NCBI RefSeq assembly: GCF_019049855.1
Contig: NZ_JAHLSY010000020.1
Location: 1 to 33,347 of the forward strand
Origin: Hydrogenophilus thiooxidans
GTDB lineage: Bacteria; Pseudomonadota; Gammaproteobacteria; Burkholderiales; Rhodocyclaceae
DNA length: 33,347 nt
Reading direction: 5' to 3'
Position 1 is the first letter of the stretch. The number at the start of each line of letters is the position of its first letter. This document shows positions 14,743-22,862 of this stretch, piece after piece. The notes under the pieces were generated by a model. That model saw only the letters and a program-made list of their open reading frames with translations, made no database searches and was not told the origin of the DNA. The position numbers and the translations under genes are program-made.

Positions 14743-15777
14743 ATGTCTGTTGTTCTGGTCACCGGTGGAGCCGGCTACATCGGGTCACATACGGTCGTGG
14801 TGTTGCTGGAAGCCGGGTTCGAGGTGGTCGTCTATGACGATTTCAGCAACAGCCACCCGGAGGCGCTACAGCGTGTCGCGCGTATTACCGGCAAAACGGT
14901 GCGTGTGGTGGAAGGTGACGTGCGGGATCGCGCCTCATTGGATGCGGTGTTTGCGCAGTACGCTCCCGATGCGGTGATCCACTTTGCCGGCAAAAAAGCG
15001 GTGGCTGAATCGGTCGCGAAGCCGCTTTACTACTACGACCACAACGTGGTCGGGTCGTTGCGGCTGTTGGAAGCGATGCAGGCGGCTGGGGTCTCGCGCC
15101 TTGTGTTCAGCTCGTCGGCAACCGTCTATGGCGAACCGCAACGGTTGCCGCTCACCGAAGACCATCCGCTTTCGGCAACCAACCCCTACGGGCGGACCAA
15201 GCTCATCATCGAAGAGATGTTGCGCGACGCTTTTCGTGCCGACCCCACGTGGCACATCGCGATTCTGCGCTACTTCAATCCGGTTGGCGCGCATCCGTCG
15301 GGGCTGATCGGTGAGGATCCCAACGATATTCCCAACAATCTGATGCCGTTTATCACCCAAGTTGCGGTTGGGAAATTGCCGAAGCTGCGGGTGTTCGGCA
15401 ATGACTATCCCACGCCCGATGGTACCGGCGTGCGCGACTATCTCCACGTGATGGATCTGGCCAAGGGGCATCTGGCGGCGCTGCGCTGGCTGCTCACGCC
15501 CGAAGCACCACCGCAGTGTGCGGCGTTCAATTTGGGCACCGGACGTGGCGTTTCGGTGTTGGAGATGGTGCGCGCGTTCGAGGCGGCGAGCGGTCGCGCA
15601 GTGCCGTACGAAATCGTCGATCGTCGTCCCGGTGATGTCGCCGCGTGTTGGGCCGACCCCAGCAAGGCACGTATCGAGCTGGGGTGGGCAGCGAAACGGT
15701 CGCTTACCGAGATGTGCCGCGACGCCTGGCGGTGGCAGATGCAGAATCCTGAGGGGTATCGCACTCAGGTTTCGTAA
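14743..15777 (+). CDS. galE: UDP-glucose 4-epimerase
   Basis: GalE interconverts UDP-glucose and UDP-galactose with bound NAD+, supplying galactose for surface polysaccharides. The 344 residues match the family's usual length. The N-terminal NAD-binding loop is TGGAGYIGSHT, the catalytic Ser-Ser-Ala-Thr-Val-Tyr segment is present, and NPYGRTK gives the Tyr-x3-Lys pair. RYFNPVGAHPSGLIGEDP and GDVAACWADP are classic GalE sequences. AAAGGGG precedes the ATG. The gene is alone on its strand, and the neighbouring brnA converges on it with a 21-base gap. Confidence 0.95.
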   Translation: MSVVLVTGGAGYIGSHTVVVLLEAGFEVVVYDDFSNSHPEALQRVARITGKTVRVVEGDVRDRASLDAVFAQYAPDAVIHFAGKKAVAESVAKPLYYYDHNVVGSLRLLEAMQAAGVSRLVFSSSATVYGEPQRLPLTEDHPLSATNPYGRTKLIIEEMLRDAFRADPTWHIAILRYFNPVGAHPSGLIGEDPNDIPNNLMPFITQVAVGKLPKLRVFGNDYPTPDGTGVRDYLHVMDLAKGHLAALRWLLTPEAPPQCAAFNLGTGRGVSVLEMVRAFEAASGRAVPYEIVDRRPGDVAACWADPSKARIELGWAAKRSLTEMCRDAWRWQMQNPEGYRTQVS

Positions 15778-15798
15778 CGGTTGGTACGAGGCTCCCTC

Positions 15799-16068
15799 TC
15801 AGGCAGGAGAGTGCGTTTTCAACCAATCCTTGAGCGCGGCGTTCATTCGTGCTTGCCAGTCTTTGCCGGTGGTTTGGAATGCACGCACCACTTCGGCATC
15901 AAAAAGGACCGTGACGGCTACTTGTTGTGATTCCGATCGATCCCGACCGCGATGAATCAGCCTGTCACCGATATATTCGTCAGCGCGTTCAAAAAACGCG
16001 TCGGTGAGTTCTGGTGCATCGTCAGGGTCAACCCAAACGGGCTGCATAGCGTTTTTGTTCTCGCTCAT
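15799..16068 (-). CDS. brnA: BrnA-type antitoxin
   Basis: Antitoxin of the type II BrnT/BrnA system, 89 residues. The N-terminal part PVWVDPDDAPELTDAFFERAD and the C-terminal ribbon-helix-helix (VTVLFDAEVVRAFQTTGKDWQARMNAALKDWL) are characteristic of BrnA. BrnA dimers neutralise BrnT and repress the operon. The start at 16068 lies inside brnT, giving a 41-base overlap, which fits the usual toxin-first order. The IRLD strand seen in many relatives is VLFD here, a mild variation. Confidence 0.9.
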   Translation of the reverse strand: MSENKNAMQPVWVDPDDAPELTDAFFERADEYIGDRLIHRGRDRSESQQVAVTVLFDAEVVRAFQTTGKDWQARMNAALKDWLKTHSPA

Positions 16069-16300
16069 TGGCTTTCCTCATGCTGATGATGCGACGTGCT
16101 TCGCCACGAGGCGTCCATACCATGACAACCATTCTTCCATCGAGTTTCCCAACGGTAATATAGCGCCTTTCCCCATAGTTTTCCTGCAGGTCTTCCGCTG
16201 TGAAATGGTGTCCGGCAAACACTTCGGCAGCGCGGGCAAAATCAAGACCGCGCTCGATGAGCGTTTTGGCACGCTTGACAGGATCGAACTCAATACGCAT
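16028..16300 (-). CDS. brnT: BrnT-type ribonuclease toxin
   Basis: BrnT toxins have a RelE-like fold and cleave RNA, stopping growth when the antitoxin is lost. The 90 residues show the family pattern: FDPVKRAKTLIERGLDFARAAEVF at the start, GERRYITVGKLDGRMVVMVWTPR in the core, and the conserved RRIISMRKANEREQKRY at the end with its Arg, Lys and Tyr residues. It is upstream of and overlaps brnA on the minus strand. It starts ten bases after the PIN gene's stop, so phaC, PIN, brnT and brnA may be read together, though brnTA pairs normally have their own promoter. Confidence 0.9.
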   Translation of the reverse strand: MRIEFDPVKRAKTLIERGLDFARAAEVFAGHHFTAEDLQENYGERRYITVGKLDGRMVVMVWTPRGEARRIISMRKANEREQKRYAARLG

Positions 16301-16309
16301 GGGCAGATT

Positions 16310-16840
16310 TTAGCGATTCCGGTCGCCCCGACACCACGCCTCCGGCGTGACGATCGTCAGTGGTGCGGTGCCAGGTTTGAGTCGGCGCGCAAGGCGCAGC
16401 AGCGCCTTGTCGCGGGTGATCAGCCAGGTAGCTTGGTGAAACCAAGCGCACTCGAGGAATTTCTGGTCTTCGGGATCGCGGCAGCGCGGCAAATCAGCGG
16501 TGGCCAGCCACGAAGCGTCGGGGTGGTCGACAGGGCGGACCCACGCGGTAAATTGCGCGTGCGCCCGGATACCACGGGCGCTGAGGTGCGCTTCGGCACC
16601 AGCGATTGGTGGCGCGATGGCCACTGCGGATTCCGTTGCCGATTCGGTTGGCGCGGTGGTCTCTTTTGCGTGCAGCCGGGAGACAAGCGCCCGCCACTCC
16701 GCGATGAGCGGCGGGCTGGCGATCGGTTCGAGCCGTTGGGTGGTGATTGCGGTGACAAGCGGCGTCAACTGCTGATCTTCGAACCACCAGAGCGCGAGCG
16801 CGGTGTTGGTGTCGAGCACCGCGCGCGCGGGTGTAACCAC
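16310..16840 (-). CDS. PIN-domain protein (putative toxin component, PIN_3 type)
   Basis: A 176-residue PIN-fold metal-dependent ribonuclease candidate. The acidic residues expected of the active site are seen in VLDTNTALALW (N-terminal Asp), PLIAEW (Glu), CRDPEDQKFLECA (Asp/Glu group) and LITRDKALL (C-terminal Asp). No small DNA-binding antitoxin gene is adjacent in the usual VapB position, which is common for this subfamily. An insert of about 35 residues (KETTAPTESATESAVAIAPP region) is low-complexity and probably a loop. The start is a GTG at 16840, 18 bases after the phaC stop. Confidence 0.8.
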   Translation of the reverse strand: MVTPARAVLDTNTALALWWFEDQQLTPLVTAITTQRLEPIASPPLIAEWRALVSRLHAKETTAPTESATESAVAIAPPIAGAEAHLSARGIRAHAQFTAWVRPVDHPDASWLATADLPRCRDPEDQKFLECAWFHQATWLITRDKALLRLARRLKPGTAPLTIVTPEAWCRGDRNR

Positions 16841-16858
16841 TGCGTACGGCTCCGGGTG

Positions 16859-18691
16859 TCAGATCCGCACTTTGACGTAGCTGCCCGGCGCCTCTTCGAT
16901 CACCGGCAATTTCCCTTTGGCGGGGTCCCGTGCCGCAACTTTTTCGTCGCCGTTGCGTTGCGCCAGCCAGGTGTTCCAGTGCGGCCACCAGGAACCAGGG
17001 TGGTGGGTGGCGCCTTGCAGCCACTCGTCGGGATCTTCCGGAAGCGGCTTCACGGGGTTGGTCCAGTAGCCATATTTGTTCGCGGCAGGCGGGTTGACGA
17101 TCCCGGCGATGTGGCCTGAACCTCCAAGCACAAACGTGACGTCGGCGCCGGTGAAGTGGCGTGCCCCTTTGTAGGTGGCCTTCCACGGCGCGATGTGGTC
17201 CTCCACCGTCGAGATGAAGTAGCAGGGATGTTTGATTTTGCGCAGATCGATGCCAACCCCGTCGATCTCGATGCCGTTCGGTTCGACGAGCTTGTTCTCC
17301 AGGTACATCTTGCGGAGGTAGAACGAGTGCATCGCCGCGGGCATCCGGGTGGAGTCGGAGTTCCAGTAGAGCAGATCGAACGGAAAGGGTTCACGCCCCA
17401 ATAGATAGTTGTTGACCACGAACGACCAGATGAGGTCGTTGGCGCGCATCATATTGAAGGTTGACGCCATCTCCGTGCCTTCGAGGTAGCCCCGCTCGGC
17501 CATTTTGCGTTCGAGTTCGGCAACGGTTTCCGGCGTGGTGAAGACGCCCAGTTCGCCCGGTTCGGAAAAATCGGTGAGCGTGGTGAAGAAGGTGGTCGCG
17601 GCAAAGCGCTTCTGCCGTTTTGCCGCGAGGTACGCGGCCGTGGTGGCCAAGAGCGTTCCACCCAGGCAGTATCCGGCCGCATTGACCACCCGTTCGCCCG
17701 TCTGTTCTTCGATCGCGTCGAGCGCCGCCAAGACCCCTTCGGTGACGTAATCGGCAAAGGTTTTTTGGGCGAGCCGCGCGTCGGGGTTTACCCAAGAGAG
17801 GATGAAGACGGTATGGCCCTGGTCGACCAACCATTTGACCAGCGAATTTTTCTCCCGCAGGTCGAGGATGTAGTACTTGTTGATCCACGGCGGCACGATC
17901 AGGAGCGGCCGCTTGTACACCTCTTTGGTGGTCGGCGTGTACTGGATCAGCTGTGCGAGCTCCGTTTGGAAGATCACTTTCCCCGGGGTGGTGGCGATGT
18001 TTTTGCCCAGTTCGAACGCTTCGGTGTCGGTCATGCGAATACGCAGTTGCCCGCCGCCCTCTTCCAGGTCGCGCAGCAAGTTTTTGAGGCCGTTGATGAG
18101 GTTCTGGCCGTTGGTGCGCAACGTCTCCTGGAAGACTTCCGGGTTGGTGAGCGCGAAGTTGGTGGGGGAGAGCGCTTCGATGAAGTTGCGGGTGAAAAAG
18201 TTGATCTTTTTCTGCGTGGTCTCGTCGATGCCGTCCAGGCAGCAGACCGTTTCATGAATGCGGCGCGCAGCAATCAAGTACGACTGTTTGATGAAGTCGA
18301 AGAGGAAGTGCTCTTCCCACTCTTTCGCTTTGAACCGCTTGTCCCCTTTTTCCGGTTGCGCCACGGGCGGGGTGTGGATGCCCATCATTTTGAGCATCGA
18401 ATGTTGCCACAGGTTGAAATAGTCCCACATCAGGTTCATTTGCGCCTGCGCAAGCTTGTAGGGGTTGGCAAGCAAGCGCGCCATCATCTGCATGTAGGTT
18501 TGGGCGATCCCCAGTTCGTCCGACGGCGGGGTGATTCCCTTTTTCAGCTGGTTCTTGGTGTATTCCGCGAGAACCTTCGCGGCCCGTTCCGCGACTTCGG
18601 CATAGACCTTCGCCATCTCTTGCGGATCGGGCAGTTGCGCATAGGGGGTCGATTTTTCCGTGTCGTGTGTTGCGGTGCGTTTTTCGCTCAT
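16859..18691 (-). CDS. phaC: Class I polyhydroxyalkanoate synthase
   Basis: PhaC polymerises (R)-3-hydroxyacyl-CoA into storage polyester on granules. At 610 residues it has the size of class I enzymes. The nucleophile is Cys342 in the lipase-box variant AAGYCLGG; the catalytic Asp is in STVEDHIAPW and the His in GGSGHIAGIVNPP. The N-terminal PhaC_N region (FNLWQHSMLKMMG...) is complete. I take the ATG at 18691, which overlaps the stop of the MBL hydrolase as ATGA; the frame is open 70 codons further up, but that part lies over the hydrolase gene. No phasin or phaA/phaB genes are adjacent, but a thiolase is encoded in the neighbouring liu operon. Confidence 0.95.
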   Translation of the reverse strand: MSEKRTATHDTEKSTPYAQLPDPQEMAKVYAEVAERAAKVLAEYTKNQLKKGITPPSDELGIAQTYMQMMARLLANPYKLAQAQMNLMWDYFNLWQHSMLKMMGIHTPPVAQPEKGDKRFKAKEWEEHFLFDFIKQSYLIAARRIHETVCCLDGIDETTQKKINFFTRNFIEALSPTNFALTNPEVFQETLRTNGQNLINGLKNLLRDLEEGGGQLRIRMTDTEAFELGKNIATTPGKVIFQTELAQLIQYTPTTKEVYKRPLLIVPPWINKYYILDLREKNSLVKWLVDQGHTVFILSWVNPDARLAQKTFADYVTEGVLAALDAIEEQTGERVVNAAGYCLGGTLLATTAAYLAAKRQKRFAATTFFTTLTDFSEPGELGVFTTPETVAELERKMAERGYLEGTEMASTFNMMRANDLIWSFVVNNYLLGREPFPFDLLYWNSDSTRMPAAMHSFYLRKMYLENKLVEPNGIEIDGVGIDLRKIKHPCYFISTVEDHIAPWKATYKGARHFTGADVTFVLGGSGHIAGIVNPPAANKYGYWTNPVKPLPEDPDEWLQGATHHPGSWWPHWNTWLAQRNGDEKVAARDPAKGKLPVIEEAPGSYVKVRI

Positions 18692-19764
18692 TTGGGGTCT
18701 CCCTCGTTGTCGGTTGTCGGATTGTGGGCAAATCGTATCATACCGTTCCGGTCGACAGTGCGCTGGAGCCACCCGCATCGCCACGCATGGTTGAGATGCG
18801 CAATCGTTTCGCCCAACGCGAAGACCAACTGGTGCAGGTCGAGCGCCCGCGGAAAGAGAATGGAGACGAGCTCGGCTGCGGTGCAAGGGTCTTTGGCGCA
18901 CGCGGCAAGGAGTTCGGCAAAGCGGGCGTCGTGGTGCGCCTTGAGCGCGGCCACCCGCGCGGCGATCCCCTGAAACGGGAGGCCGTGGGAAGGGAGCACC
19001 AGGGTCTCGTCGGGCAGGGCGGTGAACGCGTCGAGCGACGCCAGAAAGTCGCCCAACGGGTCGTCATGGGGCGCAACGGCCCAGACGCCGACGTTGGTCG
19101 AGATCTTGGGTAGCAACATATCGCCAGAGATGAGTACTTTGCGTTCGGGGCAATAGAGGCTCACGTGTTCGGGCGAATGGCCGTAGCCGACGATCACGCG
19201 CCACGTCGTCTCGCCCAGCGTGAGCGTGTCACCCGCACGCAGTCGTTCATAGGTGGCGGGCAGTTCCGGAACCCCTTTGGGGTACGCAGCGCCGCGCGCG
19301 AGCAACGCCTCTTGTTCGCTCGTGCCCAAACCGTGGCGGGCGAAAAAGGCGACCATGTCGCGATAACCGTGTCCTGGTGCTTGCAGCCACGCCGCGAATG
19401 CAGAGAGGAGCTCTCCGTGGCTCATGAAGAGCGGCAGGTCGTATTCGGCCATCAGCCACGCAGCCAACCCGATGTGGTCGGGGTGGAAATGGGTGACGAC
19501 GACCCGATTGGGTCGGTAGTGCTGCAGCTGGATGCGCCACGCCTCTTTCGCGGCGGGAAGCGCGTACCCGGTGTCGACGATCGTCCAGCCGTCGTGCGCT
19601 TCGATCAACCACAGGTTGATGTGGTCGAGCGCGAACGGAAGTGGCATGCGCAGCCAGCGGATCCCCGGTGCGACCTCGATCGTGGTGGCGAGTGCCGGGG
19701 GTTCGGGAAATGGATAGACCAGTGGTTTCGGGTCTTTCTGTTGGGGCGTCATGGCGTCATCCAT
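18688..19764 (-). CDS. Metallo-beta-lactamase-fold hydrolase
   Basis: About 358 residues of the MBL superfamily, glyoxalase-II-like branch. The metal site is THFHPDHIG, with the later His in YGHSPEHVSLY and Asp in ISGDMLLP. A C-terminal helical domain of about 90 residues (from PDETLVLPSHGLPFQG on) matches the 'hydroxyacylglutathione hydrolase-like' proteins that often sit with fatty-acid genes. The true substrate is unknown; a thioester or an acyl-CoA is plausible given phaC, which overlaps its stop by four bases. The start could be 19764 or 19752; an upstream frame to 19806 is less likely. Confidence 0.8.
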   Translation of the reverse strand: MDDAMTPQQKDPKPLVYPFPEPPALATTIEVAPGIRWLRMPLPFALDHINLWLIEAHDGWTIVDTGYALPAAKEAWRIQLQHYRPNRVVVTHFHPDHIGLAAWLMAEYDLPLFMSHGELLSAFAAWLQAPGHGYRDMVAFFARHGLGTSEQEALLARGAAYPKGVPELPATYERLRAGDTLTLGETTWRVIVGYGHSPEHVSLYCPERKVLISGDMLLPKISTNVGVWAVAPHDDPLGDFLASLDAFTALPDETLVLPSHGLPFQGIAARVAALKAHHDARFAELLAACAKDPCTAAELVSILFPRALDLHQLVFALGETIAHLNHAWRCGWLQRTVDRNGMIRFAHNPTTDNEGDPK

Positions 19765-19834
19765 TGGCGAGTATCGTGTGCGTTGGGTTCTCGATGGTTG
19801 GGACATCGCTGCCCGTTATTCTCTGTCGGCGTCA

Positions 19835-19864
19835 TTGGCAAAGCGACAGTCACTGTGCTATTGT
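19835..19864 (+). promoter_or_regulatory. Sigma-70-type promoter of the liuR gene
   Basis: TTGGCA (19835-19840), an 18-base spacer, then TATTGT (19859-19864) lie directly before the palindrome at 19866-19881. A slightly long spacer is typical of promoters controlled by MerR-family proteins. The positions are a reading of the sequence only. Confidence 0.5.
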
Positions 19865-19865
19865 G

Positions 19866-19881
19866 CCGTTAACGTTAACGG
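19866..19881. promoter_or_regulatory. LiuR operator (autoregulation)
   Basis: CCGTTAACGTTAACGG is a perfect 16-base palindrome placed just after the -10 box of liuR. It contains the ACGT-NN-ACG core seen again before liuA. LiuR-type MerR regulators of leucine degradation bind ACGT-rich palindromes and repress in the absence of the pathway intermediate. Confidence 0.65.
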
Positions 19882-19909
19882 AAACCAAGGCCCTACGGGG
19901 AGGGCAGCG

Positions 19910-20317
19910 ATGGAACAGGAGAAAACGTACTATACCATCGGCGATTTGGCACGGGATTTCCGGATCACGCCGCGTACCATCCGCTACTACGAAGAGCATG
20001 GGATCCTCAATCCCCGCCGGGAAGGGCGGCAACGGATCTATACCCGTGCCGACCGCACCCGTCTCAAATTGACGCTGCGCGGCAAACGGTTGGGGTTGTC
20101 GCTGGCGCAAATCAAAGAGCTCTTGGACATGTACGACGGGATGCACAACTCCCCCGCGCAGATCCGGGAGTTTTTGCGGGTGCTGGCGGAACGGCGCGCT
20201 GCTTTGGAGCAGCAACGGCGCGATATCGAGGCGGTGTTGGCCGAAATCGATCAACTCGAGGCGCAATGCCACGCAGCGTTGGCCGAGGCCGGAGCGCAAG
20301 CGGTTGCGGTACCTTGA
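19910..20317 (+). CDS. liuR: MerR-family regulator of leucine/isovalerate degradation (LiuR)
   Basis: A 135-residue MerR-type transcription factor. The winged-helix N-terminus is standard (YYTIGDLARDFRITPRTIRYYEEHGILNPRR), followed by a long dimer helix (AERRAALEQQRRDIEAVLAEIDQLEA) with no metal-binding cysteines as in metal-sensing MerR proteins. It is the first gene before liuA and both have ACGT-repeat operators upstream, which matches the known LiuR arrangement in beta- and gammaproteobacteria. The ATG at 19910 begins the first MerR strand; an in-frame start at 19751 would lie in the promoter region. The effector is probably a branched-chain acyl-CoA, inferred. Confidence 0.88.
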   Translation: MEQEKTYYTIGDLARDFRITPRTIRYYEEHGILNPRREGRQRIYTRADRTRLKLTLRGKRLGLSLAQIKELLDMYDGMHNSPAQIREFLRVLAERRAALEQQRRDIEAVLAEIDQLEAQCHAALAEAGAQAVAVP

Positions 20318-20340
20318 GGGCGCGTGACACGTCCTGCCTC

Positions 20341-20369
20341 TGGACATCGCGGGGGGATTTCGGTAATGT
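20341..20369 (+). promoter_or_regulatory. Sigma-70-type promoter of the liu operon
   Basis: TGGACA (20341-20346), a 17-base spacer and TAATGT (20364-20369) form a fair promoter just upstream of the operator at 20369-20389. Repressor bound there would block RNA polymerase. Confidence 0.5.
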
Positions 20370-20389
20370 TACGTTGACGTAAACGTAAT
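20369..20389. promoter_or_regulatory. LiuR operator of the liu operon
   Basis: Three ACGT units occur at 20371, 20377 and 20383 with exact six-base spacing, forming a perfect TTACGT-TG-ACGTAA inverted repeat (20369-20382) and an overlapping second copy of the ACGT-NN-ACGT core. The site lies right after the -10 box and 17 bases before the liuA start, and resembles the palindrome upstream of liuR. Confidence 0.65.
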
Positions 20390-20405
20390 ACCAAAGGAGA
20401 GGACG

Positions 20406-21578
20406 ATGGCCATTCCTTCGCTCGACATGGGGTTGGATGAGACGCTGGTCGCGCTGCGCGATTCGGTGCGCGCCTTCTGTGACAAAGAGATCGCACCGCG
20501 CGCGGCACAGATCGACCAAGAGAATCAATTTCCGACCGACCTGTGGAAAAAGCTCGGTGATCTGGGTGTGCATGGAATGACGGTCTCCGAAGCGTACGGC
20601 GGCGTCAATATGGGGTACCTGGCGCACATCATCGTGATGGAAGAGATCAGCCGCGCCTCTGCTGCGGTGGGGCTCTCCTACGGGGCTCATTCCAACCTCT
20701 GCATCAATCAAATCCATCGCAACGGCACGCCGGAACAGAAAGCGAAATATCTCCCCAAGCTCGTCGCCGGCGAATGGGTCGGGGCGCTGGCGATGAGCGA
20801 ACCGAACGCCGGTTCGGATGTGGTCTCGATGCAGTTGCGTGCCGAGAAACGGGGCGATCGCTGGGTGTTGAACGGCAGCAAGATGTGGATCACCAACGGG
20901 GGCGATGCCGACGTTCTCGTCGTCTATGCGAAGACCGACCCGGCAGCCGGGCCGCGGGGCATCACCGCGTTTCTCGTCGAAAAGGGGATGAAGGGCTTTT
21001 CGGCAGGCACGAAACTCGACAAACTGGGGATGCGCGGTTCGAACACCTACCCGCTCTTTTTCGATGACTGCGAAGTGCCGGAAGAGAACGTGCTCGGCGA
21101 TGTCGGGGGCGGGGTGAAGGTCTTGATGAGCGGGCTCGACTACGAACGCGCGGTGCTCGCCGGCGGTCCACTCGGGATCATGGATGCGTGCATGGAGGTG
21201 GTAGTGCCCTATCTGCACGAACGCAAACAGTTCGGGCAGTCGATCGGGGAATTCCAGTTGATGCAGGGCAAGCTCGCCGATCTGTACGCCACCTGGAGCG
21301 CAACGCGGGCGTTCGTCTATACCGTGGGGCGCGCGCTCGATGCGCACGACCACAGCCGCCATCTGCGCAAAGATTGCGCGGCGGCGATCCTCTACGCTGC
21401 GGAAAAGGCCACTTGGATGGCAGGCGAAGCGATCCAGTGTTTGGGGGGCAACGGCTATATCAACGAATACCCGACGGGGCGCCTGTGGCGCGACGCCAAG
21501 CTCTACGAGATCGGCGCCGGAACCTCGGAGATTCGCCGCTGGCTGATCGGCCGTGAGTTGATGGCCGAGACGGCGTGA
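20406..21578 (+). CDS. liuA: Isovaleryl-CoA dehydrogenase
   Basis: An FAD enzyme of leucine degradation that makes 3-methylcrotonyl-CoA from isovaleryl-CoA and passes electrons to ETF. At 390 residues it has the normal acyl-CoA dehydrogenase length. Motifs include CITEP-type [28 protein letters not shown], and the isovaleryl-specific layout in which the catalytic Glu is in [13 protein letters not shown] while the usual C-terminal site reads [10 protein letters not shown] instead of YEGTSE. This distinguishes it from the second dehydrogenase in the operon. It is the first structural gene, with AAAGGAGAGG before the ATG. Confidence 0.95.
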   Translation: MAIPSLDMGLDETLVALRDSVRAFCDKEIAPRAAQIDQENQFPTDLWKKLGDLGVHGMTVSEAYGGVNMGYLAHIIVMEEISRASAAVGLSYGAHSNLCINQIHRNGTPEQKAKYLPKLVAGEWVGALAMSEPNAGSDVVSMQLRAEKRGDRWVLNGSKMWITNGGDADVLVVYAKTDPAAGPRGITAFLVEKGMKGFSAGTKLDKLGMRGSNTYPLFFDDCEVPEENVLGDVGGGVKVLMSGLDYERAVLAGGPLGIMDACMEVVVPYLHERKQFGQSIGEFQLMQGKLADLYATWSATRAFVYTVGRALDAHDHSRHLRKDCAAAILYAAEKATWMAGEAIQCLGGNGYINEYPTGRLWRDAKLYEIGAGTSEIRRWLIGRELMAETA

Positions 21579-21671
21579 TCGAATGCGGCGCTGTGTTGCG
21601 CAATACGGCAGGCGCAGGACGAAGGATTGTGGTTTGACCCTATTGGAATGGAAAGAGACGAGGAGAGAACG

Positions 21672-22862
21672 ATGAGCAAAAACGCGAACGATATCGTGAT
21701 CGTTGCGGCGGCACGCACGCCCATGGGGGCTTTTCAGGGCGATCTGGCCGCACTCACCGGGCCGCAATTGGGTGCGGCAGCGATCCGCGCGGCGGTGGCG
21801 CGCGCGAACCTTGCGCCCGAACAGGTCGATGAGGTGCTGATGGGAAACGTCCTGCAAGCGGGGGAAGGGCAGGCGCCCGCGCGGCAAGCCGCATTGGGTG
21901 CAGGGCTGCCCAAGTCAGTGGGGTGCACCACCGTCCATAAGGTGTGCGGTTCGGGGATGAAAGCGCAGATGCTCGCGTTCGACGCACTCAAAGCGGAAAG
22001 CTACGACGTCGTCGTCGCGGGGGGGATGGAGTCGATGAGTAACGCCCCCTATCTGTTGCCCAAAGCGCGCAGTGGTATGCGTTTGGGGCACGGTCAGGTG
22101 CTCGACCACATGTTCTACGACGGGCTCGAAGATGCCTACGACAAAGGGCGCTTGATGGGCACCTTTGCCGAGGATACCGCACAGCACTACGGATTTACCC
22201 GCGAACAGCAGGACGCCTACGCGATCGAATCGACCCAGCGTGCGATCCGCGCGATTCAAAGCGGCGCGTTCGAATGGGAGATCGAACCGGTCACGATCAC
22301 CGACCGTGGGGGTGAGCGGGTCGTGAAGATCGACGAACAGCCCCTCAAGGCGAAATTGGACAAAATTCCCTTGTTGAAGCCGGCGTTTCGCAAGGACGGA
22401 ACGGTGACCGCGGCCAACGCGTCGTCGATCTCCGACGGTGCTGCGGCGTTGGTGTTGATGCGCCGGGAAACGGCCGAGCAGCTCGGGTGCACGCCGCTCG
22501 CGCGGATCGTCGCACATGCGACCCACGCGCACGAGCCGGCGTGGTTTACCACCGCACCGGTTGGCGCGATCGAAAAGGTGCTCGCGAAAGCGGGGTGGAC
22601 CGCGGATGCGGTCGATCTCTTCGAGATCAACGAAGCGTTTGCGGTGGTGACGATGGCGGCGATGAAAGAGCTGAACCTGCCGCACGAAAAGGTCAATATC
22701 CACGGGGGGGCGTGTGCGCTGGGCCACCCGATCGGCGCTTCGGGGGCGCGGATCGTGGTGACCCTGATCGGGGCGTTGCGCCACACCGGGGGCAAGCGTG
22801 GTGTTGCGAGCCTCTGCATCGGTGGGGGTGAAGCCACCGCGATGGCGATCGAACTCGAGTGA
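21672..22862 (+). CDS. Acetyl-CoA C-acetyltransferase (thiolase)
   Basis: A 396-residue thiolase II that splits acetoacetyl-CoA or joins two acetyl-CoA. The acyl-binding Cys is in VHKVCGSGMKA, the second catalytic residues are in GGACALGHPIGASG (His) and GVASLCIGGGEA (Cys), and NEAFA is present. In this operon it can handle acetoacetate-derived acetoacetyl-CoA from leucine. In reverse it could feed PHA synthesis with phaC nearby. I start at the ATG at 21672, with AGGAGAG just before. An in-frame ATG at 21627 would add 15 residues unlike thiolases. It ends in a GTGA overlap with the transporter gene. Confidence 0.93.
   Translation: MSKNANDIVIVAAARTPMGAFQGDLAALTGPQLGAAAIRAAVARANLAPEQVDEVLMGNVLQAGEGQAPARQAALGAGLPKSVGCTTVHKVCGSGMKAQMLAFDALKAESYDVVVAGGMESMSNAPYLLPKARSGMRLGHGQVLDHMFYDGLEDAYDKGRLMGTFAEDTAQHYGFTREQQDAYAIESTQRAIRAIQSGAFEWEIEPVTITDRGGERVVKIDEQPLKAKLDKIPLLKPAFRKDGTVTAANASSISDGAAALVLMRRETAEQLGCTPLARIVAHATHAHEPAWFTTAPVGAIEKVLAKAGWTADAVDLFEINEAFAVVTMAAMKELNLPHEKVNIHGGACALGHPIGASGARIVVTLIGALRHTGGKRGVASLCIGGGEATAMAIELE

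Noticed and set aside
15778-15798. Bidirectional terminator between galE and brnA
   Set aside because: The 21-base gap holds no inverted repeat or T tract.
20112-21887. Long minus-strand open frame opposite liuA
   Set aside because: It is antisense to a dehydrogenase with all catalytic motifs; the translation is His/Arg/Pro-rich without any domain. High GC makes such frames common.
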